DNA from: Viola odorata
Taxonomy: Eukaryota > Streptophyta > Magnoliopsida > Malpighiales > Violaceae
Direction: 5' to 3'
Assembly (NCBI GenBank): GCA_963691705.1
Contig: OY829543.1
Span: forward strand, 48,030,564 to 48,094,563
DNA length: 64,000 nt
This document shows positions 48,291-61,700 of this stretch, piece by piece. The notes under the pieces were generated by a model. It made no database searches, was not told the origin of the DNA, and was given only the letters and a program-made list of their open reading frames with translations. Position numbers and translations under genes: made by a program. Position 1 is the stretch's first letter, and each line of letters starts with the position of its first letter.

Positions 48291-50016
48291 CTCTTCCACA
48301 TGCCAGCAACCTATTCAAAAATTTCTACTTTTAAGTACTTTACCTAAAAATCTTTTTCATGTATAGATTCTCCTCAACTGCATAAAAAAATATCCCCACC
48401 CCTGACAAATCAGAATCAAGCAATCTTCCTGAAAAAAGGGCAATTGGGAATAATTAACGAGAAGATTTTATTCAAGTTTTAAAATGACTTCTCTTTTTCA
48501 TAAATGATAATTACTTCTTGATCACCACTAATTAAGAGGGTGTAATTTGCCTATATCAAACATGTCTTAATCCATGTATCATGTAGCTAGGTCCGTAGAT
48601 CTGTTCTCCTTAACTTAATATTACAAATAATTTATTCTCTATATTTTAAACAAGTATATATATAGTATAATTCTTGATCATCACCTCAAGAATTGATCCT
48701 TCAATGCACTGCAACTAAATGCGATAAGCACAAAGAGCATGCAATTGACACATAATAACTTCTATTATTTTAACAAGCTAACAATGCATGTGGTATGTTC
48801 TCGTTGATAGCTAGCTCTATCTTTTCGCAAGTTCTCTGCCCATTATACTTTCGAGAAACATTGATGAGTCTAATTTACTAATTTAGTTAAACATAACTAA
48901 TTAAGTTAAGCATTGAAGACGATATGATTACAAATAATAATCAAATACAATAATACTTTAGTGTATATAGAAGAATCATACAAGAGAATCAAATGGCAAA
49001 TGACAAATGGTCTTATATATGCATGGTCCTTCCGTCAAATTCAAGTATGCAAGCAAGTACAATCCTTTGTTTTTCTTCGGGTCCCAGGTGCTTAGGACTC
49101 GCCGAGAGGGGCCGGCTGTTTTATGCTAATTGAAGAATGTTAGAGCCCTCTATAGATTTTTATATTGTGTGGGCTGAATAAGTACCAAACTTACTGAAGG
49201 AGACAAGAGAGAATGTATTCCTTATTCCATTCCTTGCCTTCAAACAATGTCCAAGGACAAGCATCTTCTACTATTTTATTTTATTTTTTGTTCCTTTTTT
49301 TATAAGGGTTGTAGCTAATTGCAAAGTTTTCAGGTACTTTAGTCAATAGATTCTACTTCAAAATTCTCAAAATACAACCCATAAAAACTATGGTTTTTGT
49401 TTCTTTCTGCTTAGCATTATAGCAAACCCACAAAGCAATTTATAAGAGGAAAAGAAAGAAGGAAGAAATGGGTTCAAGAACAAGCTGAGAGACAAAAATA
49501 TAACAAAAATCTAATAATTTCTATGAGAATTGAGAAGGTGATCAAGATCTGAAAATATTAGAGATATAGATTCCCCTAATCCAAGTTAGAAAAATTCCTC
49601 CCATATCTTGGAATAAGATTCCTGCTTTTTTTGATAAAGGCACAAATACGAAGGCACACAACTAATTAAAGAAGAAGAAAAAAACTTGAGTGGATCGATT
49701 CTGGTATCTAATGCATGGCGTGAACATGTTTCTGATGGTTAATACTCAAGGAATTCAAATAGGTGTAGCACTTATCCTAGAGTAGAAAGTGGAGTTAGAA
49801 GTAAGGCCCTACATTTATCAAAGTAGGAATGGCAACATGTCTTTTCAAGTCATGGTGAATATTGGTAAGATTCTATGCTTTATTATATATCTACAATCTC
49901 ATGTTATTCCTCCTTATAAAAGACAGCCTGCGCAGACCATTTGGTTGCGTGCATTTGGAAAGAGGAGTTACAAATTCTAATCACAAACATATTTAATCGC
50001 AGAAAAACTTCATCAG
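48291..50016. other. Upstream region of the MYB-CC gene
   Basis: No coding sequence is supported. It is AT-rich up to about 49080, followed by sequence likely to contain the promoter and leader of the gene starting at 50113. A small open stretch at 49789-49980 sits in that leader region. Confidence 0.45.
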
Positions 50017-50105
50017 GTAAGAAAACAACCACCATTCATCTTGATTATTTGTTAGCTTTATAACTTCATTGAAGTTGAACATAAATTGGGTTTTATTTTT
50101 ACTAG
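50017..50105 (+). other. Probable 5' UTR intron of the MYB-CC gene
   Basis: CATCAG|GTAAGAAA at 50017 and TTTTTACTAG ending at 50105, seven bases before the start codon, form a good 89-bp GT-AG intron in the leader. Confidence 0.55.
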
Positions 50106-50112
50106 TTAGAAA

Positions 50113-51844
50113 ATGTATCATCACCACCAACATCCAGGAAAGAACATGCACTCTTCTTCAAGAATGTCGACCCCTCCCGAAAGACATGTGTTCTTGCAAG
50201 GTGGGAATAATGGTCATGAAGATTCTGGACTTGTCCTCTCAACTGATGCTAAACCTCGATTGAAATGGAACCCAGATCTTCACGAACGGTTCATAGAAGC
50301 AGTCAATCAACTCGGAGGAGCAGACAGTGAGTATTCATTCAAGAAAAATGCAATATATATACAAGTTCAGTATATTCAACATTTGCTTTTCCTTTTCAGA
50401 AGCTACACCAAAAACAGTAATGAAACTTATGGGGATCCCAGGACTTACCTTGTACCACCTGAAGAGTCATCTTCAGGTAATTAATTATATAGAAATATTG
50501 GTATGAATGCTGATAATATTTTGACATTAATAAAATGCTAACTTAACTTTTGTGCTAGCAGAAGTATAGATTAAGCAAGAATATCCATGGACAAGCTAAC
50601 AGTGGAAGTAATAAAATCGGTAAGTGCGAGTTATTACGATTAAACAATACAATTGTTCTCATAAATGTTTTTTTCTTTCTTTCTTAAAAGTAATTTTAAA
50701 TCACTTGTTGCAGGTCCTATTGCTACGACAGGGGATAGAACATCTGAGTCATCAAGTGGAGCTCACAATCTTAATAATTTAAGCATTGGGCCTCAAACAA
50801 ACAAGTAATAATAATGTTCTCAAATTCTTGAATGACATATATAATTTTTATAAAAATTATATTTTTCTAAAATGACACTCTTTAATCCAGAAGCTTGCAT
50901 TTCAGTGAAGCATTACAAATGCAAATTGAAGTACAGAGAAGATTACATGAGCAACTTGAGGTACCAAGTAACCTATGCTATTATTTGATTCGGAGTATTA
51001 TTGTGTTAGATAAATAAAAGAGCATGAGTATCATGATATTGTCCGCTTTATGCCTAAACCTGCATGTTTTTTTACAAAATGTCTAATTCCATTAGAAAAT
51101 CAATTCCGTTTATATTTACATATTGTTGAACTGAACTTGCAGGTACAACGACATTTACAGCTTCGTATAGAAGCACAAGGAAAGTACCTGCAGGCTGTGT
51201 TAGAGAAAGCCCAAGAAACTCTTGGAAGGCAAAATTTAGGTACGGTGGGACTTGAAGCTGCCAAAGTACAACTCTCTGAACTTGTTTCCAAGGTTTCCAC
51301 TCAGTACCTAAATTCTGCATTTTCAGAACTGAAAGAACTCCAGGCCACCGATTGTTCTATAGACAGTTGCTTGACATCTCATGAGGGGTCACAAAAGGAA
51401 CAAGAAATACATTATAACATGGCGAAGGAGAATGGTGCAGACAAGCGTATGTTACAACAGATAGAACTGAAATGGGGTGAAGATTTAAGAGATCAGAACA
51501 TAATGTTCATCTCGCCATTGGAGCATCATGCAGAAAGGAGAGTACTTTTTCCAGTTGAAAGAAACTCCAGTGATTTATCGATGAGTGTAGGAGTCGAGGG
51601 GTATAAAGCTGACTTGGGCATGAGCTTTTCAGACAGCGGACTTAAAGGAAGGAATCATGAAGACATCAATTTCCTTGAGAAAATTAGCAAAAGAGCAGAT
51701 TCACTTAAACTAGAGAGTGAAAAAATGTCACCGGGGTACAAATTGTCCTACCTTGCCACAAAACTCGACCTGAATTCCCACGATGAGATGGATGCAGGCT
51801 CAAGTTGCAAGCAACTTGACCTGAATGGCTTTAGTTGGAACTGA
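50113..51844 (+). CDS. MYR2: MYB-CC (GARP) transcription factor, MYR1/MYR2 (PHR1-like) type
   Basis: A nuclear DNA-binding protein of the MYB coiled-coil family that includes PHR1-like regulators; MYR1 and MYR2 in Arabidopsis act in flowering and organ growth. Exons are 50113-50326, 50400-50476, 50562-50619, 50714-50804, 50891-50960 and 51143-51844 (1212 nt, 403 residues). The GARP/MYB domain spans about 49-103: PRLKWNPDLHERFIEAV, KTVMKLMGIPGLTLYHLKSHLQ and KYRLSK. The MYB-CC coiled coil is at about 150-200 with the hallmark LHEQLE at 165-170. The C-terminus ends DLNGFSWN. Residues 1-45 (GKN, SSSRM, ERH, LSTDAKPRLKW) match the start I recall for MYR2 closely, so the subgroup call is good. The start ATG heads that conserved N-terminus. 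MYR1 or MYR2 orthology is not resolved. Confidence 0.9.
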
Positions 51845-52375
51845 AAATTCATTTGAGGAAGGGATGACAACGATGCTAACTGGAGAAGTAATAACAGACG
51901 GCAAAAAGAAATGAGGGAAGACGACGACGACGGTGACGAGAAACGCAATGGGCAGAGCGGTGACAGGAAAAGTGGGGAAAGGGAATGCAATAGTTATCTT
52001 TTATTTTGTAAGGGAAGGATGGGTTCTGTTTTTATCAGATGTTGTAGAGCTAATGAATTTTTGGGAAAAGAAAGAAAGGGAAAGAAATGGTGGTGTTATT
52101 AGATGTTATTATTTTTTCTTAAGTTGAAAAAAACAAGAGTGCATGGTTTGATTCATGGATCAAAATTTAGCAAAATGAAACTCACAGGTGACTCCATGGT
52201 GTGCTTCTTTAGACGTAGAACCCGACCACTAAGCCTGAGGCATCGCCTACGGACAAATAGAACTACAAGGACTCATGAGTTCACCTCCCGTTTCTTTCTT
52301 CAAGGCATGAACCTTATCGTGAACTATTCGTTACAATTTCTTTCTTTTTTCAACCAATTTTATATTTTTTCAATT
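51845..52375 (+). other. 3' flank of the MYB-CC gene
   Basis: Purine-rich sequence with a GACGACGACGA run (about 51918-51930), probably 3' UTR. Short open frames here (51911-52102, 52103-52381) show no family features. Confidence 0.4.
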
Positions 52376-53841
52376 GTCTAATTTCATGCATTTTTACCCT
52401 CCTAAACTATCTTGTTTATGGTGAAAACTGTTCCTTTCATGTCAATCTGTTATATTTTGAAGGAAATCTTGAGCGATACAAGAAATGGAGAAAAAGCCAA
52501 TCTAAAGCGCAGACTAGAAATCTTGGCCGCAGGTTTGACCAAGATCGCCGAGCGAGAGACGTATTGAGTAAGGATTCAAGAAAGACGCACTTGGATTGAG
52601 CTGACAGCTGAAAGGAGCGTTTGCTGGAGCGATTCTCGGATTTGATTCGACTCTGCTTTTGAACAAAACAATCTGTTTTTATTTTATTTGGTTTTATATT
52701 TATTTTCGAATTTGAACACTTGGGATTTTATCCCTATCTTTATCTTTTTGAAGTTTGAAAATTGGAAAGGAACATGATGTGCGGGGACTCTAACCTTGTT
52801 AAAGGTTAGAGAAGGCTGTCAATTACGGGATCTTCCATCTTCCACTTCTGGGTTGTAAAACACTTTTGCTCTGTGATAATTCGTTTTGAATATCACAGAT
52901 TTAATTCCATTTTCATGTTCATCAATTATCTTTCTTCTTTAATTATTATGTCTAGCAACTAAATACCCAATTCTTAGTAAGGGTTGAGTGAGTGAACTTG
53001 TGAATCGTGAGACCAATCTGTTCTCAATATCCTCTCGTTCGTAATTGATTCAAGTTCTAGTTCAACAAACCGGTTCCTATCTAGGCTAAGATTTGATCAA
53101 CCTTGGGCAAGATAAGGAATTTGTAGACAGTCATGAAGGGGACGAGCCGAAACCGGAGTGACGCAAGTAGGCAGCTAGCTTCGAGGAAGTTAATGGGTTT
53201 GGATCGATATAGGCCTAACCAGACTGACAATCTAGGGCTCCAAATTGAGAGCAACTTGGCCTAGATTCTGTCTTTCCCTGCACCATTGAGAAAACGCACG
53301 TGCCTCAAGCCAGCAGCCAATTGGATAAACCCTTTAACCAACAAGGTATCCATTGGTTAGGATCATTAGGAGAGGGATCCCACCGAGTGATTTCAAGAGG
53401 AGGAAATTAGGATTGGAAAGGTTTACCTCCCAATCTATAGCAGAGTTATGAGGGAGAAGGAGAAAATCTAAAGGTCGATGATCGAATAAACAAGGATTGC
53501 GCTCACGAATTCGCCCTTACCAAGAGTTTACCCCATATCAGTTCACAACCAAACACAATCGTCAATCTTAGCTAAGATTCATTTCTGCCTAAGATTGTCT
53601 CTTTATCTAATTTTTACCTTGTTCTTTTTTATTGCTTTGTTTATCTTAATTGCAGAAACAAAACCCTCTCAACTCTAGCGACGAGGAAGTCGAGTCAAAA
53701 CTACAATTTCCCGAAAGATCTCTGTGGACGATCCTCTTACCACGATCTACGAGTTCCTTGTGGACGAGTGACAAGTTGTATTTCTACCCCTGAATTCGTA
53801 TATTTTATACAACTAAATTTGATACCCTTGACACGCAATCA
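52376..53841. mobile_element. Second 1.5-kb LTR-type element, relative of 34328-35848
   Basis: It shares a diverged but clear co-linear match with the element at 34328-35848: GGGTTGAG near 52982, TTGGATAAACCCTTTAACCA near 53320, ATCTCTGTGGACGATCCTC near 53718 and ACACGCAATCA at the end against CGCGCGATCA. Its length is similar. The start at TGTCTAATTTC is inferred from alignment, and a 5-bp duplication is ambiguous (TCAAT before the start, ATCAAT across the end). It carries no coding sequence. Confidence 0.65.
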
Positions 53842-53930
53842 ATATACGATAAGGCAACATAATGGAGAGACAAATATACTTAGCTAATTTTATAAATAAC
53901 GTTTAATTTATTAAAATTGGTAAACATAAG

Positions 53931-54874
53931 GGTAGTGTTTGGTTGACGGAATGATACTTTCCTCATTGGAATCACTTCACCGGGAGAGTGATTGAAAGGA
54001 AAGATAGATTATTGCATTTGGATAATATTTAAGATTCCTGAGAAAATTTTATTTTTGTGTTTGTTTTATACTTGGGAATCCTAGAAAAAAGTAAAAAAAA
54101 TATTATTTTGCACATGAGATTATAGTTCAAACTGGTTAGTTCATGTCGTCTTTATGACGTAGGTCACGGGTTTGATTCCTAGTATTGTAACTGATGATTA
54201 ATTGTAACACCAATTTTTTTATAAAAAAATAATATTTATCCTTAAATAATGATTATTTATTTAATTAAATTTGATTCAAATATATTAAAATAAATTTTAG
54301 TTAAGTTTATTTGATATAAGTGTATGATAGATAACTTTAAAATATTAGCATGGTTGAAGACAATGAATTAATTTTTATTAAGAAAACCTCTTTTATTGTT
54401 TTATTACTTAGAAAATTTTATCTAAAATGTACTAAACTTAATGTCAAGTTACTCTTTTAAATAATTACTAATGAAGCATATTTCATTATTTAACCTATTA
54501 TAGAATCTTGCAAAATAATCACATTAAATTATTTTATTGATTTGAATAAATTAATAATTAAAATAAATTTTAAAAATTGATATAACTAAATAAGACAAAA
54601 TTTTTTTTACAAGTATAAGACAATAAGTTGTATAAATAAGAACTTTATTTATTGATTGAAATGTGTCAAATATTTAGTTTTAAAAAAATAGCTACAATAC
54701 GTATGCAAGTATTTTTATTCAATAGCTACAAGGGTGCAAGTAATTTTATTAAATAGCTACAAGATATGCAAATGAGATTCTCCACTCCTACCTAAAAATC
54801 ACTGAACACAATAAAATTATAAATCTTACTATCTCGAGTTACTTTACTTTTCCCCCTAATAATCAAACGCTACC
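53931..54874. mobile_element. hAT-like non-autonomous element with short terminal inverted repeats
   Basis: The left end GGTAGTGTTTGGTT and right end AATCAAACGCTACC are inverted repeats matching at 12 of 14 positions, a terminal style common in plant hAT MITEs. The 944-bp interior is AT-rich and non-coding and contains the SINE-like segment at 54118-54230. No 8-bp duplication is evident. Confidence 0.5.
54118..54230 (+). repeat. SINE-like segment within the hAT-like element
   Basis: An A-box-like TAGTTCAAACTGGTTAG and a B-box-like GGGTTTGATTCCT (54168-54180) are about 40 bases apart, as in tRNA-derived SINE heads. T-rich then A-rich sequence follows. Confidence 0.4.
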
Positions 54875-55078
54875 AATAAATGATCTAAACATTTAGTACA
54901 AATGTGGGGTTGGTATTATAGCTTTTTTTCTTTTAATTTTTATTAATAGTTATCAACAATTCTATGGAGCATTTTACTTGTTCTCTATATGTATTATAAT
55001 ATTCTTAATCCTATTTGTCTCTATACTCTAATTTATTAATGATCACATAAATATTTTAATTTAATGGTATAAAAAAAA

Positions 55079-55080
55079 AT

Positions 55081-55112
<32 letters not shown>
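55079..55112. repeat. (TAA)n microsatellite
   Basis: About eleven consecutive TAA units. Confidence 0.9.
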
Positions 55113-55113
<1 letters not shown>

Positions 55114-55653
55114 TGTGATATCGGTGATATTTGTAACAAGGTTATAGCGGTATAAGAAACAATGACATACTATTATTATAATAATGTACATAAGACCAAT
55201 CATGAAATCCTGGAAGCCCATGGGCCTTCTATCATGAGCCCATGTAGTTCCCCAAGAACAAGCCCGATATTATTTTCTGGAAATTTAAATTCATATCTGG
55301 CAACTCACATCGCATATGAGGAATGTCAAGTATCACTTTAAAATAGAGAGATTTAATGTATCAAGAATATAAATAGAGGAAATGACCAATGTATCATTTT
55401 GCGCTAAATAAAGGGTACATGATGTAATTTCACCTAAATCCAACTATTGCATTAAGGTAATAATTTGTTCAAACATTTTTGTTTTGGAAATAGGCCGAAT
55501 AACAACGCCCAGCCCACTTTATAGGCCCAGCCCAATTTCTGTCTGGCTCATCTCGTCCAAGCCGTGTTTGCGTCTCTGCATCATCAGTTCATCACTCTCA
55601 TCTCCGCTGCTCTATTCACAACTCTTTGAATTGTTCCCATCGTCAATTACACA

Positions 55654-55662
55654 AAACCCTAA
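55654..55662 (+). promoter_or_regulatory. Telo-box in the NOT3 leader/promoter
   Basis: AAACCCTAA, the plant telo-box found near transcription starts of growth-related and housekeeping genes, lies 110 bases before the NOT3 start codon in a C/T-rich leader. Confidence 0.5.
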
Positions 55663-55771
55663 AAATTAACCCAATTTCACTCACTCACTCACTCGCTTTC
55701 AAACTCAGACCGCAGGAGCTTCCTGTTTTGAATGATAAACAGCGTTCTGCTTCTGGAATTTCGCACGCACA

Positions 55772-58700
55772 ATGGGAGCCAGTCGAAAGCTTCAAGGCGA
55801 AATAGATCGCGTCCTGAAGAAAGTGCAAGAAGGAGTTGACGTTTTCGATAGCATCTGGAATAAGGTTAAACTGTTTACCACGCGGTGACTTGTATCTGAA
55901 TACACGCTGCACGGAAATGCTCATGATTTTGAGAGACACTACATGATTCCATTCGTGGCTATGGTGGTAATTGTTGCTGTTGATGTTTAGGTTTATGATA
56001 CGGACAATGCGAATCAGAAGGAGAAGTTTGAGGCGGACTTGAAGAAGGAGATTAAGAAGTTGCAGAGATATAGGGACCAAATCAAGACGTGGATTCAATC
56101 TAGTGAAATTAAGGATAAGAAGGTTGGTTTGTCTGTCCCATTTTCTTTTGATTTTGCAATCATCTACCCGGTGTTTGAGACACATGGAGGTCTGTTAATG
56201 TTACATGTTTGAGGCTTAGATACCAGTCTTGTTAAAAGCAAAATACTGTTTCTCATTGCTAGGCAGTTAACCTTGTTTAAAAAGAAAGAGTATATGTAAT
56301 CAACTCCTTTAAAATACAGTTCTTTATAGCTTCATACTAGAGTGGAGAGCTTGAATCATTCTTAGGACTATTGAGAGGTACAACTCATACCTCTTGTGTT
56401 TTTTATCACGGTAGCCAAAAGCTTGTAGCAATGATTTAGATGAAAAATATTTTGTTTCGTTGTTAGCTGGTGCGTACCCCTCTAATAGTATGCTTCTATT
56501 TCAATGGGTCCTGCTATTATGATGGTTCTTATTCTTTATAGGCCCTGGTTTCTTTACTTTTGTGTTAATTTGAATACTGTGACGAGGCCTGCCACTGGTG
56601 ATCCAATAAAGGAAAAAACTGAAGTGATATGCCATGATGGCCTGGTGTTTCTTGCCCATGATGCACGTTTGGCTCCAGTACTGAGGTTGACAGCTTCTGC
56701 TTTCTCCCTTGTGATTTGTGTTCATGTAGGTGAGTGCCTCTTATGAACAAGCCCTGGTGGATGCCCGTAAGCTTATTGAGCGTGAGATGGAAAGATTTAA
56801 GATCTGTGAGAAGGAAACCAAGACGAAAGCATTCTCTAAAGAAGGGCTTGGACAACAACCCAAAACTGTAAGCATGACTAATTTATATTGCACTCTTTCA
56901 ATGCTTGGTGATGAATTTGGATGGTGTTTTCGTGCTTGATGAATTTTAGGAGAGACCTCTTTCCCAAAGTGACGTCTTTGGTGTTTTTATTGCTGATCTG
57001 TTTTCATATTTTTTTTTGGACTCTCTTTGTTATGTTCTGTCCTATGTTTCGTGTGGGAAGAAGAAATGGTAAAGTTAAACTTGTTGACCTAGAAGTGAGG
57101 GCATTGTAATTCTTCCTCTTATAGTTAACATTTTTTATGAATTTAGATTTGTGATTACTATTCTTGGATTTGAACCTGTTTCATTGGTATTAGAATTCAT
57201 TATTTAATCTTACATCTCTGGTCTGGATGCTATATGGTGGGTGGATTTGAGTTGATCTTTTAGCTGCCATTCACTTTATCCTTTGTTCTTACATAGTTGT
57301 ATACCTTGTATCTTTTTTAACACACATAGACGCACACTCGTCCTGATTTAGTTATGCAGCATCAATGATTACTTGTAGAATTTTATATGCCAAAATATCT
57401 GTTTATGTATAGAATGTAAAACATATAAATGTTCTTTTTCGATTTCGATCAAATTGCTCCTTTTCAATGGTAATTTTTTTCCTGTTATAAATTTGCTTAT
57501 TATGTCAACGTTATTTTGATAGGATCCAAGGGAGAAGGCTAAATCAGAGACGAGGGATTGGATAAATAATGTGGTATGTAACTTAGATGTTTGAATATCT
57601 TGGCATGTGAAATATATATATTATTTCTGACCTAGGCTATAGAACTTTTGTTGGTTTAGTATTTACCCGATTTTGATAGTAAAAGAGTAACTTCTGTAGA
57701 AAAGATGTTGAATCAAGTTTGGTTTTCATGTTACTTTACTTATGTTCCTCAGAGTTGCATGCGTTGGAATAGTATTTCATTAATGCAAACGGCAGTCCTC
57801 TCTGCTGGTGTTACTTGACGTGTAGTTTTTCTGCAACTGTATGTGATGCGTGCAAGTAGTTTGTTTTGCTTACTGACTATTGTTGAACGTTGTGTAATTT
57901 CGCAAAACTAGATAGAATCTTTGAAGTTTGATTAAACATGGTGTTGTCAAGTTGCTTCCTGCATGAAAATCTTAATGTCAAAGCATTAACTACTGCGTGA
58001 ATTTGATGCTGGCCCAATTCTTAGAAAAAGAGTTTGGTCAGATCTTTATCCTAAATGCGTTAGAAGGCTAGAAGAGTAGAGTTCTGTCTGCAATCATTTA
58101 TCGCAGAACACACTAAAGCAAATTTGAAGTTGTGAGATTAAACATCTAATAGAATTTGAAAATGTTTCTATGATCTTTTGAATTTGTTTACATTTTCTTT
58201 TTTGATAGTTTTTTGCATTTATGATTATTTGATAAGCTTCTGGATATGATATTTTTGTTTTTTTATAACTGTAGTTTTCATCTTTGTATTGGAAGACTAT
58301 TTGATTATAGGTGTTTGTCGAAGACAGTGTTTTAATGTATTCAGGTGTATGTTGATGCTTTGGCATCATACTGATGGGATTGCATACTAAGAAAACTGTT
58401 TTTTGTTTTCAAATAGTAACTGTCATATCTTTTATCCTTGAACAGGTTGGGGAGTTGGAATCACAGGTTGATAGCTTTGAGGCTGAGGCTGAGGGGCTCT
58501 CTGTTAAGAAGGGCAAGACAAGGCCACCCAGACTGGTAGGGTGTAAAGCAAACATGTACCTTTTCAATTAGCTCATTCTTTCAGCTGTCATTTTTGTTTT
58601 TCTCCTTTGGTTATCAGACGCATTTAGAGACGTCTATCACTCGGCATAAACTTCACATAAAGAAGTTAGAGTTGATCTTGAGGCTGCTGGATAACGATGA

Positions 58701-61700
58701 GCTGAGTCCTGAGCAAGTCAATGATGTTAAAGATTTCTTGGACGACTTTGTAGAGCGTAATCAGGTCCATGTTTTCCAGTATCTTTTATCCATTAAAATG
58801 AAGGAATTTTTATCCGTATTAGAGAGACATCATATTGGTTTAGCGTGCTGTGTTAGTAGGTTATTTTGTTGCACGCATACTTTTTCTCTTCAGCTACATA
58901 ATAAAGATGAGAGATTGCATTCGCTTGCTATTTGCTTGAATGTGATATTTATTGCTCTTTTTCTAGGAGGATTTTGAGGAATTTAGTGATGTTGATGAGC
59001 TTTACAGCTCACTACCATTAGACAAGGTGGAGTCCCTTGAAGACCTTGTTACAATTGCTCCTCCGGCCCTTGTCAAGGCAAGTCTTTATGCCCTACATGC
59101 TGTGCTTCTAACTCTCCATTTTTTCTTTCCCCCTCTACGTTAGTGTTGTAAAAGTACTTGTGTTATAAAATGCTTTTGCAGGTTTGTATAGAATTCTTTT
59201 GCACTGGTTCAAATTTCAATTTCTTTTGCAGGGCGCACCAGTTCAGAGTTTAAAAACTTCTGTGGCAGTACCAACATCTCAAGTTCCTGTATGTCTTTTA
59301 TGCTGAATTGATGCTAGTATTCTGAATAGTATTTTAATCTTAGATAAATTTGTAAGTTTGTGCTTCAAGGTCTGAATCATTTGTACACTGTTGATTGAGT
59401 CAAAGACATCCTCTGAGGCATTCTCATTTTACAGTTGGCTATGATTGAGTTATCAAGGTCTTTACACTATAGCTTTCTGTTTGAGGTCATGCATCTCTAA
59501 CACGGTGCTTTTACCATTTTGCATATGGAGACTTATTATTTGGAAATTTTATTTCTAGTTGCTATGAATTGGTTATAATGATGGGTTTTTTTCCCCTCCC
59601 AGGCCACTGCTACTTCAACTCAGCAACAGGGTACGTCTGTTCAGGAGCCAGCTGATGATACAGCCTCACAGGATAGCAATTCTGATATTGTTGCAAAAAC
59701 TCCTCCTGCAAAAAGTAGTGTGGCTGGTTCTTCTGCTGTACCAACAACACCAACAGGGAATCCTGCAACTCCTATTTCTGTGAATATTCCACCTCATACA
59801 TTGTCTGGTGCATCAGCTGCTTCTCCTATTCTTCCTGGTTCAGCTTCCATTAGAAGTGCTCTGGAGAATGCAGCTACTGTTAATCCTTCATCTCCTGTGA
59901 CACTGGCTAGTTCTGCTAAGGAGGAAGAAATTGCAGGCTTACCTGTCCGTAGATCATCTCCGTCTCTTGCTGATGCTGCACTAGCAAGGGGGATTGGTAG
60001 AGGTGGCCTTGCTAGCCAACCCTCTCCTAATGCGCCCCTTACTCCTGGTGCAGTTCCTAGCAATGGAGCCCTCGGTACAGCCCCGTCAGCCTCTGATGTG
60101 ACAAAGAGAAATATTTTGGGATCTGATGATAGACTTGGAAGCAGTGGGATGGTTTCCCCACTGAGTAACAGGATGATTTTGCCTCAGGCTGGCAAGGCTA
60201 ATGATGGACCTAGTGCAGTTGATTCTAGTAATGTTACTGAAGCTGCTGGAATAGGTGGCAGAGTTTTTAACCCGTCTTTGGTTTCTGGCATACAGTGGAG
60301 ACCTGGAAGCACATTTCAAAATCAGAATGAACAGGTATGCCATTTGGTTCTTATGTGCTAGTTTACTTACCTTTTTGAGTAACTTTAGTACACAGATGTT
60401 ATACACCATGTACTTTGGTCTTGTTGCTGTGTGCAATTACTGGACAAGGTGGTAAATGTTTTTCAAAACCTAAGTTTTGACATCCCATACTCAGTCCATC
60501 ACTGGTAGATAGGGTTTGTTTGGTTGGTAAGGTTCAAATACATTGCTTGTAAGACCTAGGTTTGAATCGAACCATTAACATTCCTTCTTGATAGGTGATC
60601 TATAAGCCTATTGGAGTTGTCATTGAGGCAGTTGCAATTCCCTGACCCCATGCCGGGGCAGTCTCTCCCCAGCTAAACTTTTTGTAACAAAAATAAACAG
60701 CCCGTCTTCGATGTGGGTGCATAAATTGAGTGTAGTTTATCACATTTATGAACTTTTGTATCCACTGAAGCTCATATTTTCTGCACAATTGCACATTCTG
60801 TAACATTGGTTTACGATATAAACGTCTGTCAGCTAAAAGATTGTATTGGTTTATTAGATCTTCATATAATTAAAGGATTAATTCCACCAAGAGATGCTTG
60901 GTAATGTCTCCTACAGCATATTGCATGATGGACTATAATAGCAAAATGTGATGTTTAAATTTCTATATTTTCCTTTCTAATGAATGGATCCAGCTAATGC
61001 ATGATTGTACATATTATCTATGCATCGAATAGCTAATTTACAGTATAGATTTCAATTTCTTCAAAAAATGGATGCAGAAATGAAGGAGATACGTGCATGT
61101 CAACATTATCGTATAATGGAAAAGACTTAGCAGGCAGCTCACTTCTTTTGGGCTGTCCATCTGTGTTATTATTGCTAATGGAAAAAGGCTCTGTGTGGTT
61201 GTTCCTACAGTGGATTAAAATGCGTGTTTTAAATAGAAATGTTAATATTTGTGCCATACTTTTTGAAGTAACTATTTTCATTTCAGGGGCCCTTTCGTGC
61301 TAGAACTGAAATTGCACCGGATCAGAGGGAGAAATTTTTGCAACGGCTTCAGCAAGTCCAGCAACAAGGTCATAGTAACCTTCTTGGTATGCCTTCTCTT
61401 GGTGGTGGGAATCATAAGCAGTTTTCTGCTCAGCAAAACCCACTTCTGCAGCAGGTGCTTTAGGTTCTTCAAGATTTTTAATTCATCACATCTCTTTTGT
61501 TCTGTGAATGATCCAACTTATGGTTATGGGAGAGGATCTTGTCGGTGCTAGTTCACTACTTTATGGGTAGTATTTGAATCCTATCTCAAATTCATAAGAC
61601 ATAACTGTCTGCTGCTAATTTTATGGAGTTACATACATACCTTTCTCATGCTAATAATACACAGATAACTGTCTCCAAATTTCTCATGGCGTCTGGCTAT

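Larger units (their letters stand above)
54875..55771. other. Intergenic region upstream of NOT3
   Basis: It holds the (TAA)n microsatellite at 55079-55112, AT-rich sequence, and from about 55490 a C/T-rich stretch that is probably the NOT3 promoter and leader. Confidence 0.5.
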
